Below are positions 18,071 to 28,040 of a stretch of 64,000 bases of DNA, piece after piece (position 1 is the stretch's first letter; each line of letters starts with the position of its first letter). Below the pieces are notes generated by a model, which searched no databases, was not told where the DNA came from, and worked only from the letters and a program-made list of their open reading frames with translations. Made by a program: the position numbers and the translations under genes. Location: the NCBI RefSeq assembly GCF_003001995.1, contig NZ_PVNB01000006.1, forward strand, positions 124,001-188,000, written 5' to 3'. This DNA comes from Orenia metallireducens. GTDB taxonomy: Bacteria; Bacillota; Halanaerobiia; Halobacteroidales; Halobacteroidaceae.

Positions 18071-18186
18071 AATTAAACCACCCAAATTTAATTCTAAATT
18101 ACTAATTGTAAAAGTATAGATTTATCTATATATAACGTCAGATTCAAATTTAACTTCAAAATCATAAATCTATATCTAAAAATCAC

Positions 18187-19182
18187 CTAAAATTTAACCT
18201 TTCTCTTCTGTAATAGATAGATAAAGAAAGGTGCTCCACATAATGCTGTAATAATCCCCACAGGTAACTCTGTTGGTGCTAAGATAGTTCTAGCTATTGT
18301 ATCTGTTACTATTAATAAAATAGCCCCACCTAAAGCCGAGGCAGGCAGTAATATTCTGTGGTTAGGTCCCAAAATTAATCTCAAAACATGTGGGACAACT
18401 AAACCAACAAAACCAATTATCCCACTGACTGCTACTGCCATAGAAGCCAATAATGAACCTGCTACTAATAAAAGCAGCTTAATCCTCTCTACCTCTACTC
18501 CTAGATAGTAAGCTGTCTCTTCACCTAATAAGAGTATATTCAAATTATCTGCTAAGAAATACACGATTAAGAAACCTAATATAATAGCTGGTAAAATCAT
18601 CTTTACTTCTTGCCAGCTACCATTAGCTAGACTTCCCATCAGCCAATAAAAGACCTTCTGTAGATTTCCGCTATCTAAGATCATCACCAATGAGACCAAT
18701 GATGACAAAAAGAAACTGACTGCTATTCCTGACAATAATAATGTTGAAGTAGGTATCCTCCCCTTGGTCTTGGCCAAACTATAAACGAGAAAGGATGTAA
18801 TAATCCCACCTAAAAATGCAAAAAGTGCAAGACTACTAATCCCCCTCCAATAATATATTAAACCAAAATTAATTGCTAAGCTAACCCCTAAAGAAGCACC
18901 TGATGAGACACCAATAATATACGGGTCAGCCATTACATTCTTAAATATCCCCTGAAATACTACTCCCGAAGTAGAGAGAGCCATCCCTACTAAAGCAGCT
19001 AATAAGATTCTAGGCAGGCGTATCTTATAGATAATCGTCTGTTCAATAGTTGTTAATCCCCCTTTTATTCCTGTAATAATAGGAATCTTAACTGTGCCCA
19101 AGCTGAGAGCAACAATAATACTTAGAATTAATAGAATGAACAAGATTATAATTATTGATATTTCCTTCACTTTAATCTCCAT
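18187..19182 (-). CDS. btuC: Cobalamin ABC transporter permease (FecCD/BtuC family)
   Basis: 331 residues with about ten membrane helices. Family signatures are RLPRILLAALVGMALSTSGV near residue 55, DPYIIGVSSGASLG near 90, and GIIGFVGLVVPHVLRLILGP near 255. It forms the inner-membrane channel through which BtuF delivers cobalamin, energised by BtuD. It begins 2 bases after the btuF stop, so the two are translationally coupled. btuD follows after 116 bases. Confidence 0.93.
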   Translation of the reverse strand: MEIKVKEISIIIILFILLILSIIVALSLGTVKIPIITGIKGGLTTIEQTIIYKIRLPRILLAALVGMALSTSGVVFQGIFKNVMADPYIIGVSSGASLGVSLAINFGLIYYWRGISSLALFAFLGGIITSFLVYSLAKTKGRIPTSTLLLSGIAVSFFLSSLVSLVMILDSGNLQKVFYWLMGSLANGSWQEVKMILPAIILGFLIVYFLADNLNILLLGEETAYYLGVEVERIKLLLLVAGSLLASMAVAVSGIIGFVGLVVPHVLRLILGPNHRILLPASALGGAILLIVTDTIARTILAPTELPVGIITALCGAPFFIYLLQKRKVKF

Positions 19183-19184
19183 CG

Positions 19185-20102
19185 CTAATTCTCCAAATCT
19201 ATCTCAGGATGTATGGCTTGGACAAATAACTTTAAAGCCTCAATTATTCTCGGTCCTGGTCGATTAATAATATTCGCATCAAAGATATAGACTCTATCAT
19301 CTCTAATCGCTTTGATATATTGATAATTAGTCCTTGCCTTAATCTTAGTGGGAGCCATTCTTTCCTTCCAACTATCATAAGTGGCAATATATACATCAGG
19401 ATTTTCAGCTAACAGCTGCTCTATACTATATTGTGGCCAACTACCAGTTGCTTTAGTACCGACATTATACCCTCCTGCCTGCTCAATTAGATCATTGATA
19501 AAGGTATTCTTCCCTACTGTATACAAAGGCTCTTTCCAAACCTCATAAAACACCTTTACTACATCTTTTTCATTAACTGCTCTCTCCACCTTACTTCTAA
19601 TTGAGTGCAACTCTGCTGTCAATCTTCCTGTTAGCTCTCTACCTCTATCCTTCTTACCTGTCAGCTTAGCGATCTTAGCAATCACAGTTATTGTCTCTTC
19701 AATACTATTAGGATTAAAGCCAACTACAGTTATTCCTAGATCCTCTAAGCTCTTAATAGTAGACTTAGGAACAATTCCCCCTGCTAGTACCAAATCAGGA
19801 TTTAAAGCAATAATAGACTCTAAATTCTTGACATCTACTTTACTCTTAGACTTTGCCCTAGCTGGATAATCACAGAACTCTGTTACACCTACAACTCTCT
19901 CTTCCAAATTTAACTCATACAATATCTCTGTAATACTAGGAGCTAAGGAGATAATTCTCTGTGGTTCTCTTTGTATAAGAATCTCTTTTCCTAAATCATC
20001 AAGGAGTTTAACCTCCACATTAGCTTTTACTTCTCCATATCCACTAAATATCAGCACTAACATAAGTGCTACCAATAATAATCTATCCGCTTGCTTAAAC
20101 AT
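19185..20102 (-). CDS. btuF: Periplasmic cobalamin-binding protein BtuF
   Basis: About 305 residues. A hydrophobic signal sequence (LLLVALMLVLIFSGYGEVKA) has likely cleavage after VKA. There is no lipobox cysteine, so this would be a free periplasmic protein, as expected in a diderm and unlike the lipoprotein form of monoderm Firmicutes. The class III binding-protein fold starts at PQRIISLAPSITEILYELNL, with VVGVTEFCDYP typical of BtuF. The start is ATG 20102 behind AAGGAGG, not the ATG at 20123. It is the first gene of btuFCD, about 140 bases behind the second riboswitch. Confidence 0.92.
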   Translation of the reverse strand: MFKQADRLLLVALMLVLIFSGYGEVKANVEVKLLDDLGKEILIQREPQRIISLAPSITEILYELNLEERVVGVTEFCDYPARAKSKSKVDVKNLESIIALNPDLVLAGGIVPKSTIKSLEDLGITVVGFNPNSIEETITVIAKIAKLTGKKDRGRELTGRLTAELHSIRSKVERAVNEKDVVKVFYEVWKEPLYTVGKNTFINDLIEQAGGYNVGTKATGSWPQYSIEQLLAENPDVYIATYDSWKERMAPTKIKARTNYQYIKAIRDDRVYIFDANIINRPGPRIIEALKLFVQAIHPEIDLEN

Positions 20103-20163
20103 TTTATCCTCCTTATCACCCATTGACTATCCAAAATCATTTCTGCTGAAGATCTAACTAAAA

Positions 20164-20195
20164 TAAAAAAATCCTAACTTAGACATAGTTAGGGT
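20164..20195 (-). terminator. Riboswitch-controlled terminator upstream of btuF
   Basis: On the minus strand the CCTAACT..AGTTAGG stem (20173-20193) is followed by a run of seven U. It lies between the aptamer and btuF and is the likely expression platform. The loop ATGTCTA resembles that of the btuB terminator. Confidence 0.85.
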
Positions 20196-20240
20196 TTATT
20201 CTTCCCTATCTTGTCCTCGAAGATAGCTTCTTAACTCTTA

Positions 20241-20408
20241 TTAGGCAGGTCTCCTGACTTCCAGCTTAAGACTAGACTTTGGCTTCCCTGATATATTAAA
20301 TAACAAGTGGTTTCTATAATCTATTGACTGCTGTTACAGTGGCGGGCCCGCTCAGGATTTACACCTGATTCCCTATTCTCCCTTAGCCATAACTAAAGGC
20401 ACCTAATA
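20241..20408 (-). ncRNA. Cobalamin riboswitch controlling btuFCD
   Basis: A compact minus-strand aptamer. The 5' end reads TTAGGTGCCTTTAGTTATGG, then GGGAATCAGGTG, the conserved GCCCGCCACTG, and the B12 box AAGTCAGGAGACCTGCC at the 3' end. Cobalamin binding should promote formation of the terminator at 20164-20195. Confidence 0.95.
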
Positions 20409-20524
20409 GATCTATTTTATTATAAATATCTCTAGTTTAATACTATTTCTATAATACTTATATCTTCTCCTCTTTATTTTAGAGAATTAGCTATTAAAAT
20501 CATCAAAATATCTGATTATGGATG

Positions 20525-20800
20525 TATTGCGACACTTTTACTTTTTAAAAATAAGCAAAATTTTTATTAATTAAAGAAGTTACGGGAAAGCTTATCAGCT
20601 TTTTCCCGTGTTACTTTTGCCATTGCCACAAAAGTAACCAAAAAGTCTAGAAGAAAATTAAACTCACTCAGCAATCCACATGTATTGGGATTAAGATATA
20701 TGGTACTTCTAATTCAAAGATTATCTTGAACCTATTGTTCTTTTAGAATATTTGCCTCGTTCAAACACTAATTTTCTTCGTCTTAAAAATCTTTAAGTTC
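20525..20800. repeat. Dispersed repeat, family 2, copy B
   Basis: The longer copy of the repeat at 12171-12420, in the same orientation. It keeps an internal segment (20590-20645) missing from copy A. This begins with a strong hairpin ACGGGAAAGCT..AGCTTTTTCCCGT (20582-20609) and contains TTACTTTTGCCATTGCCACA. It is the main content of the 520-base gap between riboswitch 2 and the next gene. Together with copy A it brackets the B12 module. Confidence 0.65.
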
Positions 20801-20909
20801 TTTTAATTGTAAATTGTAAATTCAAAAGTATCGTAACCTCTCTATATTCTGCTAATTATTATATCAGCAAAAGAGATACATACTCTAAATAATAATATCC
20901 AAAAATAAA

Positions 20910-20931
20910 AACAACTGCAATTGCAGTTGTT
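20910..20931 (-). terminator. Terminator of the 110-residue gene
   Basis: A perfect 22-base palindrome AACAACTGCAA/TTGCAGTTGTT, followed on the minus strand by TTTTTATTTTT. It overlaps the stop codon. Confidence 0.85.
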
Positions 20932-21262
20932 AATAAACCAATCTTAAGCCAACCTCATATTTATCCTCTCTTTTATTCTCTGCTTGAAACTCTCTATTCT
21001 CTTTGAGCTTCAATCCTTCAGTCCAACTAAAATCTAACTCATCAAAAATCTCCTTAGGAATTAAATAAGTATCACCTTTAAGCTTAAAGATCCCATATTG
21101 AGCATTATCCTCTAATCTAGTAGCATTATTCTCAATTAAATAACTATAAATCCTCTCATATCTAGCTATTTCAGTCATATTATAAATTAATCTATCGGCC
21201 ATCCCAAAAATTCCCTTCATCAATTCAGTTGTAGTAAATATCTCTCCTTTAGATATTTTCAC
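20930..21262 (-). CDS. Unknown soluble protein downstream of sigE
   Basis: 110 residues, no signal or membrane segment, no recognised domain. The N-terminal half is helical (FTTTELMKGIFGMADRLIYN), then an apparent beta section (QYGIFKLKGDTYLIPKEIFD) and a charged C-terminal tail. GTG start 7 bases behind AAGGGGGAG. It lies 128 bases downstream of sigE with a strong terminator at its end, so it may be the last gene of the spoIIGA-sigE transcript. A link to sporulation is only positional. Confidence 0.6.
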   Translation of the reverse strand: MKISKGEIFTTTELMKGIFGMADRLIYNMTEIARYERIYSYLIENNATRLEDNAQYGIFKLKGDTYLIPKEIFDELDFSWTEGLKLKENREFQAENKREDKYEVGLRLVY

Positions 21263-21390
21263 TATATTCTCCCCCTTATTTAATATCAGCCAATTTAGTA
21301 AAGATAATCATAATATATACCTTATATTATTAACATAATCTTCAAAATGATACTACCATAGAGATTCTAATCTCAATTTATCACTATAAA

Positions 21391-22128
21391 TTACTTCATC
21401 TTATCAATTTCGATTTGAAGCTTCTCAATTATCCTCTTCTCCAACCTAGAAATATAGGATTGAGAGATACCCAATATATCTGCAACCTCTTTTTGAGTCA
21501 ATTCTTGCTTATTCTTCTGTAAGCCAAAACGTAAAATCATAATCTTCTTCTCTCTATTTGTTAAGTTCTCCATTGCTTCTATAAGTAATTCTTTATCTAC
21601 CTCTTCTTCGATATATTTATAAATTAAATCTATCTCAGTACCTAGCACATCAGATAATTTCAACTCATTGCCATCCCAATCAACATTCAAAGGTTCATCA
21701 AAGGATATTTCTGAACGCTTTTTATTATTCTTTCTTAGATACATTAGGATTTCATTTTCAATACAACGGGAGGCATAGGTAGCCAGCTTAATATTCTTAC
21801 TTACATCAAAAGTATTGACAGCCTTAATCAACCCAATAGTACCAATAGAGACCAAATCCTCAATATCAATTCCTGTATTATCAAATTTACGAGCAATATA
21901 GACTACTAAGCGAAGGTTCCTTTCAATTAACACACTTCTAACAGCCTGATCACCCTTCTCTAACTTATTTAATAAATACTCCTCTTCCTTATTAGATAAT
22001 GGTGGCGGTAAAGCCTCACTATTTCCAACATAAAATACATTCTTGGCACTATAAAGCCCTAATACTTGTAACATTTTAATAGCATAAAGTCTAAATCTAA
22101 GCTTTAAATGAACAATCATCGAACGCAA
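21391..22128 (-). CDS. sigE: RNA polymerase sporulation sigma factor SigE (pro-form)
   Basis: 245 residues. The first 25-30 residues form the amphipathic, membrane-associating pro-sequence ([20 protein letters not shown]) removed by SpoIIGA. Next are [20 protein letters not shown], region 2 ([39 protein letters not shown]) and region 4 with [20 protein letters not shown]. It drives early mother-cell transcription. The TTG at 22128 is well spaced from GGGGAGGGG; an ATG three codons later is the alternative. It is 22 bases behind spoIIGA, the conserved operon order. Confidence 0.97.
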   Translation of the reverse strand: MRSMIVHLKLRFRLYAIKMLQVLGLYSAKNVFYVGNSEALPPPLSNKEEEYLLNKLEKGDQAVRSVLIERNLRLVVYIARKFDNTGIDIEDLVSIGTIGLIKAVNTFDVSKNIKLATYASRCIENEILMYLRKNNKKRSEISFDEPLNVDWDGNELKLSDVLGTEIDLIYKYIEEEVDKELLIEAMENLTNREKKIMILRFGLQKNKQELTQKEVADILGISQSYISRLEKRIIEKLQIEIDKMK

Positions 22129-22150
22129 AATAATCCCCTCCCCTATTTTT

Positions 22151-23053
22151 TTATGCTCGAAGCACTTCTGGATTTAATAATGCTTGATAATTATTATCTT
22201 TATCTAATCTCTTATCCTGTAAAGCAATTATTACCCTTTTAGTTGTAAAGATTTCATCCTTGGTAGTAATTGTAACCATATCAGGTCTAAAGCCAACTAA
22301 CATTCCATTATCCTTTCCCAGAGAGTAAAATGGGATCAGCCTGAATCTACTGGTCCAGTCATTATCGGTCATCTCATTTAATAATCTGCCAGTATCATTC
22401 TTATATTTATAAAAGGCTTCCTTTACCTTATCAGGTAATATCTCCTCTAAAGCACCTACCTCTACTACTATAACAGGCACCTTAGTTAAAGGATCTTGTA
22501 ATTGATTCCCTGTATCTACCAAAGCCTTTAGCTTGACTAGTTTATCATCAAAGCTGATTATAACTGGAATACAGAATATATCTGGCAATAACTTATATTG
22601 AATAAACATCCATCCAAACTTGCCTATTATGATGACTAAGATCGAACCCAAAATAATAATCCACAAATTATCTGGAGAAATATTTAAAACTTGTGCCAAA
22701 CTATCTAATGGTGTCCCTCCTGTCAGGTTATAAAGAGCAAATATCGCTCCAGCTGTTACAAAGGTTATCAAATAAAAATAACCAACGGCTTTAAAGAAGT
22801 ACTTACGAGATAATGGAGCAAAAGCAACCAATATCATTACTATAGATATTAAAAAATGAAAATAAATCCGATTCAAAAACCTAAATTGGGGTAAAATAAT
22901 TATAATTGTATAAACTGTTCCCACCACCGAAGTCAAAAACAATCTCCAAATCTTATAATTTAAATCTGATAATTTAGCTGCTGCCCATAAGATTAAATAG
23001 TTCATCACTAGATTAATAAATGAAAATAGATCTAAATAAACTACTAACTTCAT
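22151..23053 (-). CDS. spoIIGA: Sporulation sigma-E factor-processing peptidase SpoIIGA
   Basis: 300 residues. Five hydrophobic membrane helices fill about 1-150, followed by a cytosolic aspartic-protease domain with the catalytic motif [20 protein letters not shown] (Asp in DTG near 185). It is a septum-located protease that cleaves pro-sigma-E after the SpoIIR signal from the forespore. It lies behind ftsZ, after a terminator and a roughly 160-base gap, and directly before sigE. Confidence 0.95.
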   Translation of the reverse strand: MKLVVYLDLFSFINLVMNYLILWAAAKLSDLNYKIWRLFLTSVVGTVYTIIIILPQFRFLNRIYFHFLISIVMILVAFAPLSRKYFFKAVGYFYLITFVTAGAIFALYNLTGGTPLDSLAQVLNISPDNLWIIILGSILVIIIGKFGWMFIQYKLLPDIFCIPVIISFDDKLVKLKALVDTGNQLQDPLTKVPVIVVEVGALEEILPDKVKEAFYKYKNDTGRLLNEMTDNDWTSRFRLIPFYSLGKDNGMLVGFRPDMVTITTKDEIFTTKRVIIALQDKRLDKDNNYQALLNPEVLRA

Positions 23054-23174
23054 TTAGTATTATCACCTGCTTCACTCCCCTATTAAGAAGTATATTGCTA
23101 AAATCCTAAAATATAACTAAAAAATTTGAATTATAATCTATAATTAAATCCTTTTTACTAATTTTATGTCGAAA

Positions 23175-23208
23175 TAAAAAAATCTCGATACCCTATGGCA
23201 TCGAGATT
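23175..23208 (-). terminator. Terminator of ftsZ
   Basis: The stem AATCTCGATGCC / GGGTATCGAGATT is followed on the minus strand by seven U, starting 4 bases past the ftsZ stop. It separates the dcw cluster from spoIIGA-sigE. Confidence 0.9.
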
Positions 23209-23211
23209 GAA

Positions 23212-24318
23212 TTAAAATTTTTTATTTCTCCTTAAAAAAGCTGGGATATCTAAATCATCATTGGAAAATGATTTAATATCTAAGTCATCATCCCTTCTAA
23301 CATGCTCTTTCTTTCTTGGTTTCTCTTCCTCTTCCTTCTGTTTAACCTCTTTTTTACTGATTCCTTCCTGATCAAATCCAGTAGCAATTACAGTTACCTT
23401 AACTTCATTCTCTAAATTCTCATCTACAACTGTACCCAAGATAATATTTGCTTCAGGGTCAGCCACCTCAGAGATAACATTGGCTGCTTCATTAGTCTCA
23501 TGTAATCCTAAATCCTTACCACCAGTAATATTTAAGAGAATTCCTTTGGCACCCTCAATAGATGCCTCCAATAAAGGAGAAGCAATAGCAGCTTTAGCAG
23601 CCTCTGCTGCTCTATTCTCACCACTAGCTCTTCCAATTCCCATTAAAGCAGAACCAGCATCGGTCATAATAGTTTTTACATCAGCAAAGTCAAGGTTGAT
23701 TAGACCTGTAATTGTAATCAAGTCAGAGATACCTTGTACACCTTGTTTTAGAACATCATCAGCAGTTTTAAAAGCATCAATTAAAGTTGTCTGTTTCTCA
23801 ACAACCTCTAATAATCTATCATTAGGAATGATAATTAAAGTATCTACCTTTTCCTTTAAATTTTCAATTCCATATTGGGCTTTTTGCATACGCTGACGCC
23901 CTTCAACAGTAAAAGGCTTAGTTACAACACCTACTGTTAAAGCACCTGATTCTTTAGCAATCTCTGCTACAACTGGAGCAGCACCAGTTCCTGTTCCACC
24001 ACCCATACCTGCAGTGATGAATACCATATCAGCACCATTTAAAGCCTCAGCAATCATATCACGGCTCTCTTGAGCTGCTTCTTGCCCAATTTCAGGGTTA
24101 GCTCCTGCACCTAAGCCATTAGTTAACTTCTCACCAATCTTTAAGGTAACTTCTGCTCTTGACGCTACCAATGCCTGCCCATCGGTATTTACTGCAATAA
24201 ACTCTACACCTTTTAGGTCAGACTCAATCATACGATTGACAGCATTATTACCGCCACCGCCTACACCTACTACTTTTATATTGGCGAAATTATCCATTTC
24301 AGCTCCAAACTCAAACAT
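23212..24318 (-). CDS. ftsZ: Cell division protein FtsZ
   Basis: 368 residues. The N-terminal GTPase domain shows [16 protein letters not shown] and the tubulin signature GGGTGTG (about 106-112). The T7 loop [11 protein letters not shown] is intact. A charged linker ([18 protein letters not shown]) leads to the C-terminal interaction peptide [15 protein letters not shown]. It forms the division ring and the polar sporulation septum. ATG behind GGGAGGAG. It is the last gene of the dcw run, 24 bases behind ftsA. Confidence 0.98.
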   Translation of the reverse strand: MFEFGAEMDNFANIKVVGVGGGGNNAVNRMIESDLKGVEFIAVNTDGQALVASRAEVTLKIGEKLTNGLGAGANPEIGQEAAQESRDMIAEALNGADMVFITAGMGGGTGTGAAPVVAEIAKESGALTVGVVTKPFTVEGRQRMQKAQYGIENLKEKVDTLIIIPNDRLLEVVEKQTTLIDAFKTADDVLKQGVQGISDLITITGLINLDFADVKTIMTDAGSALMGIGRASGENRAAEAAKAAIASPLLEASIEGAKGILLNITGGKDLGLHETNEAANVISEVADPEANIILGTVVDENLENEVKVTVIATGFDQEGISKKEVKQKEEEEKPRKKEHVRRDDDLDIKSFSNDDLDIPAFLRRNKKF

Positions 24319-24342
24319 TAATACTCCTCCCTTGCAAACTAA

Positions 24343-25644
24343 TTAGAATATATTTTTAAACCATTTTCCTACTGTATCAAATAAATTCTTGATTAATAGC
24401 TCTTCATTCATATCCTGCTCTGAATAGTCTTCATAATTCTCAGACCCATAATGAACCAAACCTACACCAGTAGAGAAGATGGCTCCATTATCTTCAGAAA
24501 ACTGAGTATACCCTTCTCCAATATCATAAATAGAGCCATCTAGATACTCCAAGATACTATTTATATTGTCAGGTACTCCTACCCTTACTGGCATTCTTAA
24601 TTTTCTAGAAGCAAATTCAGGGATTCCTTTTAATAAAGAGCCACCACCAGTAACCACCATTACTGAAGGGGTTAATCCATTATAGCCAGCCTTAATAATC
24701 TCTTGCTGGACTAGGCTAAATATCTCATCAACTCTAAACTGAATAATTTCACATAATAATTCACGAGAAAATACCCGAGTCTCATTACTACAACTATCTA
24801 CCAGTTCAATCTGTTCATCTTCACCAATAAACTCTGAGCTGGCACAACCATATTGAACCTTTATTCTCTCGGCATCAGCAATAGATGTGGTCATAATAAC
24901 ATTCCGTCTCATCCACTCTGCTATATCCTTGGTAACATGGTCACCTCCTACTGGTAAACTGGATGTATACCAGACACTACCCCCTCTAAAAATAGCTATA
25001 TCAGTAGTTCCACCACCCATATCTACCAGCACACCACTATCTTTATCGCTTCCTGTTAATACTGCTTTACTTGCAGCTAGTGGTTGTAAAACGATTCCAG
25101 CGACATCAAGACCTACCTTATGAATACTCTTAATTAAGTTTTGAATAGATGTTGCAGATCCTGTAATAATATGGGTTTCTGCCTCCAATCTAACTCCAGA
25201 CATCCCTAAAGGGTACTTAATATCTTTGCAACCATCTACAATAAACTCTCGAGGTAACACATGAATAATTTCACGTTCTGGGGGAATAGAAATAATTTTA
25301 GTAGCCTCAATAACTCTTTCAATATCACGTCTAGTAATCTCTTTATTTTCCCCTGTAACAGCTACTACCCCATGGCTGTTTGTAGAAGAAATATGGGAAC
25401 CAGCAATTCCAACAAAGGCTGATTCTATCTCTACTCCAGCCATTCTTTCTGCTTTTGTTACTGCTTTTTTTATAGAAGATACAGTGTCATCTATATCAAC
25501 AACCATCCCTTTTTTTAAACCAGTAGAAGGGCTGGTACCTATTCCAATTATATTGGCACTCTTATTCTCATTTATTTCGGCAATAATAGTACATACTTTA
25601 GTAGTACCTACATCAATACCTGCAATTATATTTCTACGTGCCAC
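24343..25644 (-). CDS. ftsA: Cell division protein FtsA
   Basis: 433 residues with an actin-like fold. The phosphate-1 loop is IAGIDVGTTKVCTII, the 1C SHS2 domain is around VESAFVGIAGSHISSTNSHG, phosphate 2 is LVDMGGGTTDIAIF, and the adenosine loop is MVVTGGGSLLKGIPEF. The C-terminal helix NLFDTVGKWFKNIF is the amphipathic membrane anchor. It tethers FtsZ to the membrane and recruits later division proteins. GTG start behind AAAGGGGGG. The 295-base gap upstream to ftsQ holds nothing recognisable. Confidence 0.97.
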   Translation of the reverse strand: MARRNIIAGIDVGTTKVCTIIAEINENKSANIIGIGTSPSTGLKKGMVVDIDDTVSSIKKAVTKAERMAGVEIESAFVGIAGSHISSTNSHGVVAVTGENKEITRRDIERVIEATKIISIPPEREIIHVLPREFIVDGCKDIKYPLGMSGVRLEAETHIITGSATSIQNLIKSIHKVGLDVAGIVLQPLAASKAVLTGSDKDSGVLVDMGGGTTDIAIFRGGSVWYTSSLPVGGDHVTKDIAEWMRRNVIMTTSIADAERIKVQYGCASSEFIGEDEQIELVDSCSNETRVFSRELLCEIIQFRVDEIFSLVQQEIIKAGYNGLTPSVMVVTGGGSLLKGIPEFASRKLRMPVRVGVPDNINSILEYLDGSIYDIGEGYTQFSEDNGAIFSTGVGLVHYGSENYEDYSEQDMNEELLIKNLFDTVGKWFKNIF

Positions 25645-25939
25645 TAAAAGCCCCCCTTTCTATAATAAACAAATTTAATATCTAAATTTAATATCTTAAA
25701 ATAAAGCTAAAGATCCTTTTTAATCTTAAATTCAACAAACATATTCAATTCCCTCTTTTTAAAGGTATATTTTCTAAAAAAACTATTATAGACTTCATTA
25801 AAAATTAATCTCTATAATAGAATTCGATGATATTACAATAAAAATCAGTAAATTTTCTACTCTTAATCCCCCAAATAGAGCCTCAGCTGACAATACCATC
25901 AAACCAAAATTTAACAATAAAATTCTAACAGATTATCTC

Positions 25940-26647
25940 TCATTTTGCAAGGTGTACAATCACATTATTTCCATATCTTAAATCTATATATTCAATCTTC
26001 TGCCCTTTAGATTTGAGATCATTATATACTGAGGTGAATATCTTTGATTTAGCTTTGTTATCAAAATTACTACTTAACTTTACTATTCCGCCATCTACTA
26101 AAAATAATTGAAGCCCATCCCCTTTAGAGATATTCAGCTCTGAAATATCCTTTAGAAGTTGATCTGATAGCATACCCAAATAACTAATCGCCTTTTTAAT
26201 TTCACTACTAATCTTAAGTTGCTTCCCATCATTAATAACCTCAACACCAGTGACTAAAGGTAGATTCCAATAAGCTAAATTTTTAGTTGTAGCTATAACC
26301 TGCCCTTCACTATCAATAATTTGATAGGAAGATTGAATACCTACTATTGCTATAGGACGTCTTTCGTTTACCTCTATAATCAACTTCTTTGGTAAATCTC
26401 TAGTAATAACAACCCCCTTAATTTGAGGTAATTCAACCAATTTATTCGCTAATTTTTGACGATCAATATTAAAAATATTAATATCTTCTAAATCACAATA
26501 AGTAATTATATATTCATCCGACAGTAGCTTATTTCCTTCTATCTCTATATCCTCTACTTGAAAATAATTAGAATTAACTAAACTTACTAATCCCAATATC
26601 AATAATAGTCCTATAGTAATCAAATAAATAGTCTTATGCTTGTCCAC
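25940..26647 (-). CDS. ftsQ: Cell division protein FtsQ/DivIB
   Basis: 235 residues. There is a short cytoplasmic tail, one membrane helix (TIYLITIGLLLILGLVSLVN), then the POTRA domain (FQVEDIEIEGNKLLSDEYII) and the beta domain (PKKLIIEVNERRPIAIVG). It links the outer cell-wall synthesis part of the divisome to FtsL. GTG start behind GAGGTGATACT. The position between ddl and ftsA is the conserved one. Confidence 0.93.
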   Translation of the reverse strand: MDKHKTIYLITIGLLLILGLVSLVNSNYFQVEDIEIEGNKLLSDEYIITYCDLEDINIFNIDRQKLANKLVELPQIKGVVITRDLPKKLIIEVNERRPIAIVGIQSSYQIIDSEGQVIATTKNLAYWNLPLVTGVEVINDGKQLKISSEIKKAISYLGMLSDQLLKDISELNISKGDGLQLFLVDGGIVKLSSNFDNKAKSKIFTSVYNDLKSKGQKIEYIDLRYGNNVIVHLAK

Positions 26648-27085
26648 AGTATCACCTCACTTTACTAGAGAGAACTTAAGAAAAACAACCTAACAAGAAC
26701 TACCTTTTATATAATCTCCTTTCTAACCATAAATATCTTTCTCTTAATGCAATTCACTTATGTACAAAGGAACATCTCTGTTTAAATACTATCAATAATC
26801 TCAACTTAAAATCTAGCAACATTTTGATAGACACAGAAATACACCCCTATACAAAAATTATCTAAAATTTAATGTAAGCCATTCTTAAATCAAAAATACT
26901 CTTTATGGGTAATTACCAAATTTTGTTTTTAGGTGATTAACTAGTTAGAAGTTAGGGAGTTGGGGTTTAACCGACTATATCCACCCACCTAATAACTAAA
27001 ATATCACAATATCATCCTATAAAAACAGATTTAAATCATAAATATATAAAAGAAAACTAAGGGCTAGTAAAACTAACCCTTAATT
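26648..27085. other. 438-base gap between ftsQ and ddl
   Basis: AT-rich sequence with no frame of note on either strand and no strong hairpin. It probably holds a promoter for ftsQ-ftsA-ftsZ, but I cannot pick one with confidence. I see no RNA gene. Confidence 0.5.
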
Positions 27086-28024
27086 TTAATCCTCTAAGGC
27101 ATTCTCTAATATCTTAACTACCAGTTGATCAAAATCTATTCCAACAACTTCTGCAGCTTGAGGTAAAAGACTTGTTTCAGTCATACCAGGAATAGTATTG
27201 ACCTCTAAAACATAAGCCTCTCCAGCAGAGTTGACTCTAAGATCAACTCTACCCATTCCCCTGCATTTTAAAGCCTGATAAGCCTTTAGAGCCAAAGACT
27301 CTGCATTCCTATAGACTTTATCCTCTAACTCAGCTGGTATAATAAAGTCTGTCATCCCTTTGGTATATTTAGACTTGAAATCATAAACCCCCTCTTTTGG
27401 TCTAATCTCAATAATAGGTAAGACCTGTGGGGATTCATTACCTAATAATCCAATAGTTATCTCCTTACCTGGAATAAACTCCTCTACCAATAATTCTCGA
27501 TCATATTTTAAAGCCTCTTTAATAGCCTCTATTAGTCCATCCTGACTCTTTACTATAGATAGACCAAGACTTGAACCTTCTAAGGCAGGCTTAACCACTA
27601 TTGGTAATCCTAAATCATCAATTAAATCTTGCTCTATCTCTTCAAGTTTATCTTCTATCTCATTGGCCTTTAAAACTGCAAACTTAGGAGTATCAATATC
27701 TAAGTTATTGAAGATTCTCTTTGACATGATCTTATCCATTGCCAAAGCACTGGCTAAAACCCCAGAACCAGTATAGGGGATTCCCTCTAATTCTAACAAT
27801 CCTTGAATAGTTCCATCTTCACCAAAACGCCCATGTAAAGCAATAAAAGCAATATCAATTTCTTCTTGATATAGTCTCTTATGTAAATCTTTGGCTGGGT
27901 CAATATCTATAGTATGATACCCTTGCCTATTTAACGCATCTAAGATGGCTTTACCAGTCTTTAAAGAAATCTCCCGTTCAGCAGATCTCCCACCTCTAAT
28001 AACTGCAATCTTTTTATCCTTCAA
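27086..28024 (-). CDS. ddl: D-alanine--D-alanine ligase
   Basis: 312 residues, ATP-grasp fold. Seen are IAVIRGGRSAEREISLKTGK at the N-terminus, LHGRFGEDGTIQGLLELEGI, the grasp strands LPIVVKPALEGSSLGLSIVK, and the metal-binding end YVLEVNTIPGMTETSLLPQA. It makes the D-Ala-D-Ala dipeptide used by MurF. The longest frame starts at 28069 inside murA; the TTG at 28024 behind AGGGGGAAGG gives the expected MKDKKIAV N-terminus, 16 bases after the murA stop. Confidence 0.96.
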   Translation of the reverse strand: MKDKKIAVIRGGRSAEREISLKTGKAILDALNRQGYHTIDIDPAKDLHKRLYQEEIDIAFIALHGRFGEDGTIQGLLELEGIPYTGSGVLASALAMDKIMSKRIFNNLDIDTPKFAVLKANEIEDKLEEIEQDLIDDLGLPIVVKPALEGSSLGLSIVKSQDGLIEAIKEALKYDRELLVEEFIPGKEITIGLLGNESPQVLPIIEIRPKEGVYDFKSKYTKGMTDFIIPAELEDKVYRNAESLALKAYQALKCRGMGRVDLRVNSAGEAYVLEVNTIPGMTETSLLPQAAEVVGIDFDQLVVKILENALED

Positions 28025-28040
28025 TATTACCTTCCCCCTT

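Noticed and set aside
23480-23896. 138-codon plus-strand frame opposite ftsZ
   Set aside because: It lies wholly within the highly conserved ftsZ GTPase domain, has no ribosome-binding site and no known motif.
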